A stretch of 60,000 nt of DNA from Cryptomeria japonica (taxonomy: Eukaryota > Streptophyta > Pinopsida > Cupressales > Cupressaceae): contig NC_081406.1 in NCBI RefSeq assembly GCF_030272615.1, positions 474,052,900-474,112,899 of the forward strand, read 5' to 3'. The translations under genes and the position numbers were made by a program. The notes beneath the pieces are model-generated. The model worked only from the letters and a program-made list of their open reading frames with translations, was not told the origin of the DNA and made no database searches. Below, in pieces: positions 47,931 through 57,894 of the stretch. Each line of letters begins with the position of its first letter. The first letter of the stretch is position 1.

Positions 47931-48662
47931 AGCGGGAGTATAAGCATACGCTCATACTTCCGGTAAAGTATAAGGAAACAACATTGAAAGACTTTCACCA
48001 CGTCAAGGAGGCAAGATACACCAAGCCCCCAGTGGACTAAGGATCTTACGACTTCGATTGACAAAGTAAAAGGGAAGATCATGAGGGAGAACCATGACTA
48101 TCAGTAGTAAGGTTCCCTCACTATGAGTCATGCAAGAAAGATATCAAAAATTTTCAAGGCAAAGCTAAATTTGTCAAGAAATTTTCAAGTATCTTGAAAA
48201 GATATGAATGGGATGTATGCCCCCCTACGTTAAAGCGATCGCACACGCCTCACCGGGGGTGATTGCTTTAAGGTAGTGATACATATAAGAAATGAAAAAG
48301 GGAAAGGAGCGCGTTATCACAAGGATTTAGCCCCCAAGTGTGAGATAAGCCCAAGGATAATAGACACAAAACACAAAGCACAAGGTGACTTCGCTTTCCT
48401 CGAGGTCAGTATGCTGTATGATAATTCATGTATATCATATGTATGTATGCATAATTGTTCTTCATTCCCCAATCAAGGAAGGTCACCTAGAAGAAGGGAA
48501 CACATGTGTCTTTTGAGTCAACATGAGAGAGACCAAAAGAGATCTCAATGCTTTGCATCATCCTCAAGTAGACAACACTAAGGACAACAAATAGAAGAAT
48601 GAGAATAACACATAGAAGAAGTAACAAAAGAGAGGAGGAGAGAATCTGCTATGCTAATGAAA
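47931..48662 (-). other. 3' untranslated region of element F
   Basis: About 730 bases lie between the gag-protease stop and the polypurine tract. No ORF on the minus strand resembles RT or integrase. It holds an 11-bp stem hairpin at 48230-48271 (TTAAAGCGATC pairing with GATTGCTTTAA, one mismatch). Confidence 0.6.
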
Positions 48663-51600
48663 CTAGTCTAGCACGTCATCTACCCCCCGATCTTGCTGAT
48701 CAATATTTCGAGAAGGTAGGAAACACGCTAGAGGAGGAACATCCAACACAGCAAATGGAGCTATCACAAGATCCAAACAAGGGCTATGTTCATGTTCCGA
48801 GCCACGTTGTTCTTGTCTAGGAGCTAGGATAAGTGCTTTAGAAAATTCGTTAGATAAATGGTTATCAACATCAACATATTCATATTCACTATCAGAATGA
48901 ACAGGAATAACATTTTCATCATGAATAACATTTTCATCTATATCATCATCAAGATTTATAAAAATAGGATCTTTAACTCGCACCGGATCAAGACCATCAT
49001 GCATCTTATGTTTAGGAGATTTCGGCTCAATCGTCGGCTGAGGAGAAAATGGAATAATACTGGCTGAATGTGTTTTGGGGGATTGCAAAGTTTGAGAAGC
49101 AGCTGCCTGAGCTTTAAGACGATGCTTTCGTCGGCGTTCACGTGCAGAACGATTTCGTCTAGTCTTAGTAGGAAGTTGAGGAGATTGAGGAGGAGGAATG
49201 TTCTCATCCTTATCACTTGGGTGTTTAGGTTGTGGTCTCTTAGGTTGAATAATAGGAGAAGAGGAAGGTCTCTTCTCTCTATAAGAGGAAGGAGGAGGAA
49301 CTGCTCCATATAAGGGAGGAATATTTGGTTTAGGAAGGAGACCAAGTCCATCATGACGAGGAGGTATAGGTCTACTTTTAGAAAGCTTATTAGATATAGG
49401 CATAGTCACATCCATAGGAATGGGTTGGGAATCTTCTTGAGGAAAGACATTAGTTTTATCTTTCAAAGGAAGAACTTCCTTCTCAAGAATGATAGGAATG
49501 TCAAGTTTGGGTGTTCTAGGTTCACTTAGAGAAAGGATCATATCTTTTTTCCACTTTTGATAAGATTTGAAAAGATGATCACTTCGCGGAGGAAGAGATT
49601 GCATTTGTTTAGGCCAAAAGTAATCAATAGGAACGCTAGAAGTTCTTTCAGCTGGTTTAAAGAGACTATGATTGACAGTAACAACTTCACCATTATGGGG
49701 AAATTTCAAGCACTTGTGAATAGGAGAAGCAATAGCTTTCATGGAAGATAGCCAAGGATAGCCTACCTTCACACGAAATTGTTCGGATGATGGAATAATA
49801 GCAAAGTCCACATAAAGGGGTTTGTTATGGACCTCAATAGGTAATGTAATAGAACCAATTGAAGGAGAAGAAAATGCATCAAATAGTTTCACAACCACAT
49901 TTGTTTCGTCATAGATCACTTGATTCAATTGCAAAGTAAAAAGAAATTCTTCAGTAATGACATTAACCATACAAGAAGGATCAATAAGCACTCCACGGCA
50001 AGGCGTATTCTTGACTTTTGCAACTATATATAAAGGACCATCAGGTGCCCTGATAGTTTCACTGGAATCAAATGTGATGGAAGGTTCTTTAGGGATTTTC
50101 TGCTGCTCCACAAAGTTAATCACATTCGGAGTCATGGACACAAGATCATCAGGTGAGACAGAGGAATCAGTAGTATCAATCGCATTAGAGGTATGAGAAG
50201 GCAATGGATCAGTGAAAATCTTAAGATTTTGGTTAGGAGGAGCTACAGATGTGTTGCCTTTATCATTCACACCAGAAACAGAGATAGTATTATTATCAAT
50301 CAAATCTTGAATTTTACCCTTTAAAGCAAAACATTTCTCAGTATCATGCCCAGGATGACGATGAAATTGACAAAAAGATTTGTTATCAAAATAGGGTGAA
50401 TTAATCTTTGCAGGACCTATTTGCCTTATAGGAGGGAGAGTAAGCATATTTTGTTCCAATAACTTATTCATAATACTATGCAATGATTCATTCAAAGGAG
50501 TAAACTTTCTTTCTTTCTTGAAAAATTTAGAAATAGGAGGCACACCTGATGCTACATTCACATTGTTGTTGATGATGTTTTCATTGAATTTAATGGACTC
50601 TCTGTTCGGTTTAAACTTCCCAAATGGTTGTTGACTACTATCACCCTTATCACTCGGAGTCATAGGATTTGCTTGTTCCATTTGACTCACAGTCAGTTGA
50701 TAATTGTGAAGAGTTGCGCACAACTGTTGGAAAGAAGTAAACTCAGAAAACAGGAGTTTTTCTCTAATATCTTTTTGTAAATTAGAAATAAAGATTCTTT
50801 GAATATCATTGTCAGGCATTGGAAAGGAAATTTGAGCATACAAATGCTTATATCTACCAATGAAATCAGTCACTTTTTCTTTAACACCTTGTTTACAATG
50901 CATTAAATCAATCAAAGTAACCTTAGGACTTATATTGTTTTGAAATTGTTGAATAAAATCATTTGCAAGTTGTTCGAAAGAAGTAATAGAATAGGAAGGC
51001 AACGAGCAATACCATTGTAGGGCTTTGTCTCTTAATGTTCTAGTAAACAGTTTTGCAAGCAACCTTTGGTCATAAGCAAAATCGGTACATATTGTTTGAA
51101 AGGTCTTAACATGTGTTAGAGGATCACCCTTACCATTATAAAGCTCCAAATGCGGAATTTCAACATGCTTAGGGGGGATAGCTCGAACAATGTCAAGAGA
51201 AAGTGGGCTTGCAACATCAAATGTGGGCACACTAAACTTAGATTGATTCATAGAGGCAATTTGTTGCTGTAAAGAAGAGACAGTTTGTGCAAGATTGTTA
51301 ATGGTCGCTTCAGTCGAAGAGTTCATATTAGACGTGTTAGATTGTGATGGAGGTGTTATGTTATTGAAATAAGGTAGAGAATAAGGTGGTGGGACACTAT
51401 GATAGTTAGTCATAGGAAATGATTGGAAAGGAGGAACACTACAAGGAGGAATGGAAGGGTTAAATGAATTGCCCCCTTGTGTCATGTTCATTTGTGGTGA
51501 TATAATAGGAACACTCATTGAAGTAATGAATGAAGAAGTTGGATTGAATGAAGGAAGAGGGTTGATTGAAGAAGAAGGATTGCCCCCATGACTGGTGATC

Positions 51601-52106
51601 ATGGGAGGAATGTCTTGTGTTGAAGTAGTCATTATGTTTGATGTAAAAGTAGGTATACTAGCAATAGGAGTTGTCAAAGGAATAGAATGATTAACTTGAG
51701 TAGGAGGTTGTGTATAACCTAAAGTTTCAGCACAACTCTTCATAGGCATCACATTCGAATCCACAATGTGTGCGATACCATGCAAAATATCAATTCCATT
51801 CTTATCACTTTGAACCATACGTTTTAGACCCTCAATTAATGAAAGAGCTTCGCTATCAGGGTATTCTTGAGACATCCATTGTCGAAAATCATCAAATTGG
51901 TTATCCAATTTTGAAAGTTGTTCTACAGAAACCTCATGGAGAGCTTCTTCATCATTAAGAGGATTAGAGGAATTACCCATGTCCTCGTTAAAAAGGCCAT
52001 TCAAATTAGGTTCCATCTCCTCAGTAATTAAACCTTGGAAAGACTTAATTCTAAGGCTTCGTCTAACGGGAATAGTGTAAGTAGGGCTTATTGTCGTAAA
52101 ACTCAT
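48663..52106 (-). CDS. gag: Element F gag-protease-like polyprotein, 1147 residues, intact
   Basis: The ATG at 52104-52106 opens an uninterrupted frame. Residues 1-290 are low in structure and rich in Ser, Pro and Asn. A retrotransposon gag domain occupies about 310-480 (LELYNGKGDPLTHVKTFQ, DKALQWYCSLP, FIQQF). A CHHC knuckle is at 579-592 (CQFHRHPGHDTEKC), as in Tat/Ogre-type gag proteins. A retropepsin-like fold follows at about 690-800, but the catalytic position reads LIDPSC (Asp709) rather than DSG or DTG. From about 860 to the end the protein is Pro/Ser-rich with a basic tract (RRNRSARERRRKHRLK, 983-998), possibly a nuclear or nucleic-acid signal, then an acidic end. Polymerase is absent. 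The open frame beside decayed neighbours suggests recent activity, presumably with enzymes from a helper element. Confidence 0.9.
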   Translation of the reverse strand: MSFTTISPTYTIPVRRSLRIKSFQGLITEEMEPNLNGLFNEDMGNSSNPLNDEEALHEVSVEQLSKLDNQFDDFRQWMSQEYPDSEALSLIEGLKRMVQSDKNGIDILHGIAHIVDSNVMPMKSCAETLGYTQPPTQVNHSIPLTTPIASIPTFTSNIMTTSTQDIPPMITSHGGNPSSSINPLPSFNPTSSFITSMSVPIISPQMNMTQGGNSFNPSIPPCSVPPFQSFPMTNYHSVPPPYSLPYFNNITPPSQSNTSNMNSSTEATINNLAQTVSSLQQQIASMNQSKFSVPTFDVASPLSLDIVRAIPPKHVEIPHLELYNGKGDPLTHVKTFQTICTDFAYDQRLLAKLFTRTLRDKALQWYCSLPSYSITSFEQLANDFIQQFQNNISPKVTLIDLMHCKQGVKEKVTDFIGRYKHLYAQISFPMPDNDIQRIFISNLQKDIREKLLFSEFTSFQQLCATLHNYQLTVSQMEQANPMTPSDKGDSSQQPFGKFKPNRESIKFNENIINNNVNVASGVPPISKFFKKERKFTPLNESLHSIMNKLLEQNMLTLPPIRQIGPAKINSPYFDNKSFCQFHRHPGHDTEKCFALKGKIQDLIDNNTISVSGVNDKGNTSVAPPNQNLKIFTDPLPSHTSNAIDTTDSSVSPDDLVSMTPNVINFVEQQKIPKEPSITFDSSETIRAPDGPLYIVAKVKNTPCRGVLIDPSCMVNVITEEFLFTLQLNQVIYDETNVVVKLFDAFSSPSIGSITLPIEVHNKPLYVDFAIIPSSEQFRVKVGYPWLSSMKAIASPIHKCLKFPHNGEVVTVNHSLFKPAERTSSVPIDYFWPKQMQSLPPRSDHLFKSYQKWKKDMILSLSEPRTPKLDIPIILEKEVLPLKDKTNVFPQEDSQPIPMDVTMPISNKLSKSRPIPPRHDGLGLLPKPNIPPLYGAVPPPSSYREKRPSSSPIIQPKRPQPKHPSDKDENIPPPQSPQLPTKTRRNRSARERRRKHRLKAQAAASQTLQSPKTHSASIIPFSPQPTIEPKSPKHKMHDGLDPVRVKDPIFINLDDDIDENVIHDENVIPVHSDSEYEYVDVDNHLSNEFSKALILAPRQEQRGSEHEHSPCLDLVIAPFAVLDVPPLACFLPSRNIDQQDRGVDDVLD

Positions 52107-53147
52107 GCACTAAAGAGAGAGAGAAGATTTTGAATTTTAGAGGTAGCAAATTTCAATAAAACCAGCCAATCTCCTAGATTTAAGCTATTAAATGCAATCA
52201 GGACAATCTCCTAAAATTTCGAAAAAAATGTCCGGGACCGTGGCAAACGGAGTGCACACGGTCCTCGCAACTTTTTTCGAAATTTTCAGGGATGAAAGTT
52301 ATGATGATTTTAAAGCTAATCTGAAAAAATTGAGTGATTTTACGATCTGTAGATAGGCCAAATTAAAGTTGCAATCTCAAAATTGAACCCTACCAAGATT
52401 GTTGAAAAATGTAAAATTTGAATTTTGAAAAAGAGAGGGAAATTGAAATTTTGAATTTTATGATTTTGGATGGAATACTGAAAGCAATGCAGGCTTTGAA
52501 ATTTAAAAGTTGACTCAATTTCATGCAAAATTCAAATTTTGAAAGTGGAAATCAAGGTTGTTGCAATTAAACACTTAATTTCAAAAGTCACAAATTGCAA
52601 GAATTTGAATAAAGCACTGAAATTTTGAATGAATGCTAACACACTTTTCAGATTTAAGACTGTAAGAAACACAATTTTGATAGGAATTTTAATTTCAACG
52701 ATTTTTGAATGATTAAAAGCCTCAATCTAAGCAATCGCTAGACCAACTTTGACTTTAATTTTGAAAGTGTTAAAATTGATAAAATCAGCGAAAATTCTGG
52801 ATTTTAGCAGAAAAATACAGTAAGATCTAGCTCCCGATTTGGAGGTGTTTTGATTAGTGAAAGTATCAGTCAAAGGTTGAATCAAGAAGGTCTTAAAAAT
52901 TAGGGTTTTGACTCTTAACCACTTAATTTTCAGAATTAAAGCACAAATATGAATTGACAATTTACAATAGAAGGGTAGATCTGAAACAAGCATTAACAAT
53001 TAAACATTTCACAAGTTTAATTACTAAAAAGAAAATTTTAGGGTTTTTATGCAATCAACCTCTAAAATTTGCAAAAGATCAAACATGGAAATGTAATTAA
53101 GGAAGCAAATTTTTCAGATCTAACCATGAATAATCAGAATGAGGATG
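52107..53147 (-). other. Untranslated leader of element F
   Basis: About 1.04 kb between primer site and gag, AT-rich and without an ORF of note. It contains a perfect 8-bp stem hairpin at 52235-52264 (GGACCGTG and CACGGTCC). The 15-mer GTGCACACGGTCCTC there (52252-52266) also occurs once in each LTR (47047-47061 and 53554-53568). Confidence 0.65.
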
Positions 53148-53165
53148 TTCACGTCGGGTTCACCA
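53148..53165 (-). promoter_or_regulatory. Element F primer binding site (tRNA-Trp type)
   Basis: The minus strand reads TGGTGAACCCGACGTGAA three bases after the LTR end. This matches the complement of a tRNA ending CACGTCGGGTTCACCA, which I recall as plant tRNA-Trp. The tRNA identity is from memory. Confidence 0.75.
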
Positions 53166-53168
53166 AAA

Positions 53169-54391
53169 TGTAAAGCGGAAAAAATCGAACCCTAGTCGTT
53201 CTCCCCTCCCCAACTCTGAGGAGAGAGAAGGGAGAGTCACTAGGGTTGATGGTTTTCACTTAGGGGAGACTTTACATTCAAAAGAGGGGTTGAAACCCAC
53301 AAGATCCAATCCCACGCAATGCAAGATTGGATTCTAGATGAGTTTCAAGGGTTAAGACATCAAGGATACCCTCTTTTGTAAAGAATGTAGATAGAAAGAT
53401 TGAACTAAGAATTCATGTAAAGTAGGAAAGATTCGCTTATAAACAGAGATAGGGATATGGTATGAAGCTGTGGACCTGGAATTAGCAGTAAAATGTCGAG
53501 ACGGTGTTGTTTTGCAAATTTGAGCGAAAGTTGACGGGACGATGGCGCCCGACGTGCACACGGTCCTCCGAAAAATCCGCGAAACGAAGGTGGATCTGTT
53601 CGTCTCTGCACAAGGATTCCAGATCTTCAATTACAGCCGCGTACCTGCAACCTACACACAGAAAAGAGAGGACGATTGGGGGGTTAGGGATGAGGGGTTT
53701 GCCTTTAGGTCAAACCCCGGTTTTGGAATTAACCAAGAAATGAGAATGCTGTAAATGTAAATGTTTGTAATGTAAACAAGCACTGATACCTTGTTGTAAG
53801 AATGTTTGTATTCTTACATGCAAAGGTGTAATGTATGTAGTATGTAATGTGTTGTATGTGATCTCCTCTTCAATGGTTGAATCCTTGTCTTGAATGCAAC
53901 ACTTAGCCTTGAATGGAGACTTAGAATGATCAATTGATTGAAGGAATGCTTGAATGCTTGAATGTTTGAATGCTTGAATATCGTTTCCGCCTTTTTTTTT
54001 TCATCTCTCCAAAATGGGAGAGGAAATGTAGTTTATATACTTGCCAATTAGGGTTAAAAGACTGATTTTCCCGACCTTAAGCCGACCAGGAAACATTATT
54101 TTCCAATTTGCAAAGTTAAAGACCCAAAGCCCCATAAGAGACCGGGCCCAAAATAGGGCCAGGGACCAGGGCGCTGGGCGCCCTAGTCCTGAAGGACCAA
54201 GGCGCTGGGCGCCATGGTCCCACCTCCAGGGACAGCGGGGTGCAAGGAGGATCAGGCCAGGGTGCTGAGAAATGCAGTTTTTGGTGTCATAAACAAGTTT
54301 CAGGGTCTCCATTCAGGTTCCATGTTGCATCACCATCGTGAAGACCCAAATGCAGTCGAAATTGCAAGTGTCACAATTTTAGGACGCTACA
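53169..54391 (-). repeat. Element F 5' LTR (1223 bp)
   Basis: It begins TGTAGCGTCC at 54391 and ends CGCTTTACA at 53169. It contains two 31-bp units at 54163-54224 and is otherwise the same length as the 3' LTR. Confidence 0.95.
54032..54040 (-). promoter_or_regulatory. Likely TATA box of the element F LTR promoter
   Basis: GTATATAAAC on the minus strand lies about 350 bases into the 5' LTR and is conserved in the 3' LTR (47525-47533). It would place the transcript start near 54005. This is inferred from the motif only. Confidence 0.5.
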
Positions 54392-54396
54392 GGACC

Positions 54397-55797
54397 AAAG
54401 AACATAGAAAGGTCTTCCCAAATCCACTAATCAAGCCTCCAAACTGGCTTTGGACTTCTGCCACACCAAATAAAGCCTTCCCCTATTACTGCCCCGCAAA
54501 CATAATGCCAAACACTTGGCACACATTTGAGAAAGGAAGTGGAATACCACTGTCACTGTCAAAATGTTGCCTTTTACCAGTCAGTTGCTACCACCTCTTT
54601 GGACCTGCATAATGAAGAGTTTGAATTGGAATTATACCTCAATGAGGTCTGAAAAACACTAGAGAATCTTCCTATTACATTGCCTTCTCAATTACAAGGC
54701 TTGGATGATGCTTTTGAAGCATTCCATGAGCATTTGACAAATACAATTCACAAAAACAGTGAACTCACTGTTTTGTTTACAAAGTGAGAATGTTTAATAG
54801 GAACAAGCTACTCTAACAAACCAAGGTGATCTTCAAAACCCTTGGCCATATTTACATACCTTTTCCTCATACAATTGTTCACTCCAAATTACTTTTGGGT
54901 GCAAATCTTGAGTTTTTTAACATGCTACTAGCCGAGTAATCAATACTTGCCTAGTATTCACTCAAGTCCTTCTTCCAAACAAAATTTTGGCACAACAAGA
55001 AGCATATGTATAATATATACATGAGTACCAACTTAACTAAATCCATTTTGTGGGATCCCAGACCAGGATCAGTCAAGTGGTGGCATTTTGGAACTTCAAA
55101 CCCTTGACAGGGCAGTGAGCACACAGAAGTAAAATAATTTTGTACAAACAAATGCCAAAGGAAACCAGCACTACAATCACTTGGAGAGAATTGTACAACT
55201 ACTATGCACACTTTCCAAAGTTACAGTACGGACTATGAAGCTATAGTACAGACTGTTACTCCAAAGAAGCAAAAAACAGTGAACAAAGCCAAAATTTCAT
55301 GATTTTTATTAGGAATCTCTTGCTTATACAATCACCAACCTTCTTCAAGGAAAAGAGAGGTATTTTTATAGTCCAAAAAGTTAGTTATCAAGCCTAGTAC
55401 GGACATGAGGCTTCCACAACTTCATTTTGCAAGAAAAGTAAAAAAAAATGACAACTTTTACAACTTTTGCAAGCCCAAATGACAACATTTCTTGCTCCAA
55501 AAGACATTTTTGACACTCTAACCTTATCAACTTGTCTAAACAACTTATACATTCTTAAAAACACTTATCAAACATGTTCAATGCTTTGAAAATCTTTAGA
55601 AGACCTTTTTGGCAATTTTGCACATTTTTGCCAGAAATTGTCAACTCAAAGCCTAAAAGGCAAAACTAGACCTCTTGAACCCAAAATGAGATCAAAACCA
55701 CTAAACATGACACACAACAACCTAAAACAACATTATAAACTTGACACAAGACATTACAAATATGAAATCACAAATTACTCAAAAAGGAGAGTATTGC
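54397..55797. other. Segment G, last visible part
   Basis: No credible ORF. It begins right after the GGACC duplication of F. On the minus strand a TATA-like ACTATAAAAATACC lies at about 55353-55366, so this may be the promoter side of an unrecognised minus-strand element. No repeat of its ends is found within the window. Confidence 0.45.
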
Positions 55798-56690
55798 TCA
55801 ACTAGGTGCTCCTGCACCAACTGGGTTACCATCTCCCTTGTACTCCTCAGGTTGAGGACTGCGATTATCATTGCAACCCATATTTGGTTTGACCTTTGTG
55901 CTCTGTTTTTGTGAGGCCTTTACCGGTTCCTTCTGATTATCTTCTAGCAATTGTTTGGGCCTCCACACCTTAATGTCTCAGGCTCTTCTCCTACAATTTG
56001 TCGTCGATTGATTCTATAATTTGTAATTCAGGCAAAATACCTTGTCCTCCTCAATTTCAACTGTCTGAATCCATTCCTTTTCATGGGCAACTAACCTGAT
56101 TTCTTGCGGAATTACTCTAACAGCTGCTAGTTGAAGTCTAGCATATAGGTATGAGTCCCCCTCTGCAATTTCGGTATCGATGTCGATTAGGGTTCCCAAA
56201 GATCGGTCGATTTTGTTTAGTGCTTCTTCCGTCCAATATTCCATGGGCAGATTGTTCAAGCAGATCCAAATCGGTTTTTCATATGGTTTTGTGATCAAGG
56301 GATTAAAGTTCCTATGCCATATTTGGATGTAGAGTGGGGCTGAATCCATAAACCAGCCTCCTCTTCCAGTATTTTCATTCTTTCTTCTTCTATTGCAAAG
56401 ATCACTATGAAAAAATTGCGTGGGAGGAATTTCGTGATTTGAGGAGTTTTCCAATTTTCATCGATGCACTTGCATATCTTTAACCTCTCCATCCTTGGAC
56501 CTATGAATCTACAAATTATTGCAAGATCCTTCAAATACTCTAAATCCACCTCGATTTCCTCTAAGACATATATAGTTTGTAAATCATTGTCGATTATGGA
56601 CCTCCTCGCATTCGCATCCTTGTTGCCATAATCACTACCCTTCGGATCTTCGCTCGCACTGCCCTGCAGATTTTCGCTCGCACCCGCCAT
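55798..56690 (-). pseudogene. DUF4283-type protein, frameshifted
   Basis: An ATG at 56688-56690 opens MAGASENLQG. The DUF4283-like region reads FIGPRMERLKICKCIDENW, then FLPRNFFIVIF. A one-base frameshift near 56350-56370 moves the frame, after which GGWFMDSAPLYIQIWHRNFNP, IWICLNNLPMEYWTEEALNKI and GTLIDID follow. A TAG at about 56014 and a TGA soon after interrupt the tail, which continues in the same frame to a stop at 55798-55800. In plants this domain is typical of first ORFs of LINE-type retrotransposons and related transposon-derived proteins. I see no zinc knuckle, endonuclease or RT nearby, and no poly(A) end, so the carrier element is unclear. Confidence 0.72.
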
Positions 56691-57230
56691 TATTTTATTA
56701 TTGTGTTTCTATAATTTTCTTATAAGTTATCTTGTTTGTATTTTGCCTTTCACATGTGTGTGTGTATTTATTTTTATGCGTCGGCATATATCTATTTATT
56801 TATTTGCTTGATCTTTGTATTCTTGCTTTTATATGTTTTGGTTTTTTCTTGCGTGCTTGTGGTTGGTCGGTTTCTCGTGTTTTCGTATTATTGGTTTTCT
56901 TTCTTTTTTGTATTTCGGATTTTTGTTTTTTTTTTTTATTTTTTTTTTTTTTTTATTCTATTTTTTGTTTTTATTTTATTGGTTTTTATTATTTTAGTGG
57001 TTTTAGTGGTTTTAGTGGTTTTAGTTTTTTTTAAGTTGATTTGCTTGTAGTGGCCTTGTGTTTTTATTCATTTGGTTTTGTCTCTTTTTGGGTGATATTT
57101 TAATTCCTTTTTTCCATTTTGTGCCTCCTCTTGGTTTTTGTGTCTCTTTCCTTGCACCTTCTCTTTCATCTTTTTAATCTACTAGGTCTGTTATCATTTT
57201 CTCATATTCTACTCTCTTACTTGCTCATTT
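56691..57230. other. Low-complexity T-rich stretch with 9-bp tandem repeat
   Basis: The plus strand is strongly T-rich from about 56900 to 57000. Four tandem copies of TTTTAGTGG lie at 56992-57024. Long ORFs here encode mostly Phe and Leu and are artefacts of the T-richness. On the minus strand this is the A-rich leader of the DUF4283 frame. Confidence 0.7.
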
Positions 57231-57231
57231 G

Positions 57232-57270
57232 CCTTGATGATGGATCATGGTGTTTGATCTGAAACGTTGG
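57232..57270 (+). ncRNA. Hammerhead-ribozyme-like motif, degenerate
   Basis: TTGATGA (57234-57240) is followed by a stem GATCA/TGATC (57243-57247 and 57255-57259) and then GAAAC (57261-57265), with a short GTTG/CAAC pairing after it. This is the order and spacing of a hammerhead core (CUGAUGA, stem II, GAAA, stem III). The first conserved C is offset by an extra T. Penelope-like retroelements, reported in conifers, carry minimal hammerheads of this kind. It could be chance or a decayed copy. Confidence 0.28.
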
Positions 57271-57614
57271 CAACATAAAAATCTGTATTGTTGAATCCAA
57301 AAGATTTACAAACATATCAATATGGATTGTGAAAAATTCATGAATTCAATGGGAATATCTTTATTCATGGTATTTTTATGACAAGGGAGTTACAATTTTA
57401 TTTTTGACATACTCTCTTACAATGATTAATTGGAGAATCTCCCTAAATTAGACTTTTTTTTTAATGTTGTGTTTGGAGTTTTTTCTCCTTCCTAGATTTT
57501 TGCAGGAAATTTTACTTGAGAATTGAAGGAAAGATAAGATTTTTCCAAGGGGACAGGAGAAAATTCATGAAGAAATCAAAGGAGTTAGAAGATATTCAAC
57601 AAAAGGGAAAACTT
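57271..57614. other. No feature recognised
   Basis: AT-rich single-copy-looking DNA without a credible ORF. Confidence 0.4.
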
Positions 57615-57894
57615 TACCAGATAAGTAAATCTAGCTCCAATGCATTTTTTTTAATCATAAGATTATCTTTATCTTGAAGAAATATTGATAAAACTTCCTT
57701 TGTATTTAATAAATTCCTAAAATATAAATTTGATTTATTTATATTCATAAGAGGTACCAAATAAGTAAATCTAGCTCCAATGCATTTTTTTTAATCATAA
57801 TATTAACTTTATCTTGAAGAAATATTGATAAAACTTCCTTTGTATTTAATGAATTCTTAAAATATAAATTTGATTTATTTATATTCATAAGAAG
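57615..57894. repeat. Tandem duplication, 2 x 140 bp
   Basis: 57615-57754 and 57755-57894 are adjacent direct copies, each starting TACCARATAAGTAAATCTAG and ending in ATTCATAAGA plus a few bases. They differ at only a few positions. No coding content. Confidence 0.92.

Larger units (their letters stand above)
46662..54391 (-). mobile_element. Element F: structurally complete non-autonomous gypsy-like retrotransposon
   Basis: LTRs are 53169-54391 (5') and 46662-47915 (3'), starting TGTAGCGTCC and ending CGCTTTACA on the minus strand. GGACC lies immediately outside both ends (46657-46661 and 54392-54396), a perfect 5-bp duplication. The primer site is at 53148-53165 and the polypurine tract at 47916-47930. 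A single uninterrupted ORF of 1147 codons encodes gag and a protease-like domain; no RT, RNase H or integrase motif is present. By eye the LTRs differ by one 31-bp repeat unit and roughly 30 substitutions (2-3%), so this is among the younger insertions here. The gag and knuckle type suggest the Tat/Ogre side of Ty3/gypsy. Confidence 0.93.

Noticed and set aside
48858-49354. ORFs on both strands of 69-132 codons
   Set aside because: They overlap the intact 1147-codon frame of element F in other frames.
56732-57050. Phe-rich ORFs of about 100 residues
   Set aside because: They are products of poly-T low-complexity DNA, opposite to the DUF4283 leader.
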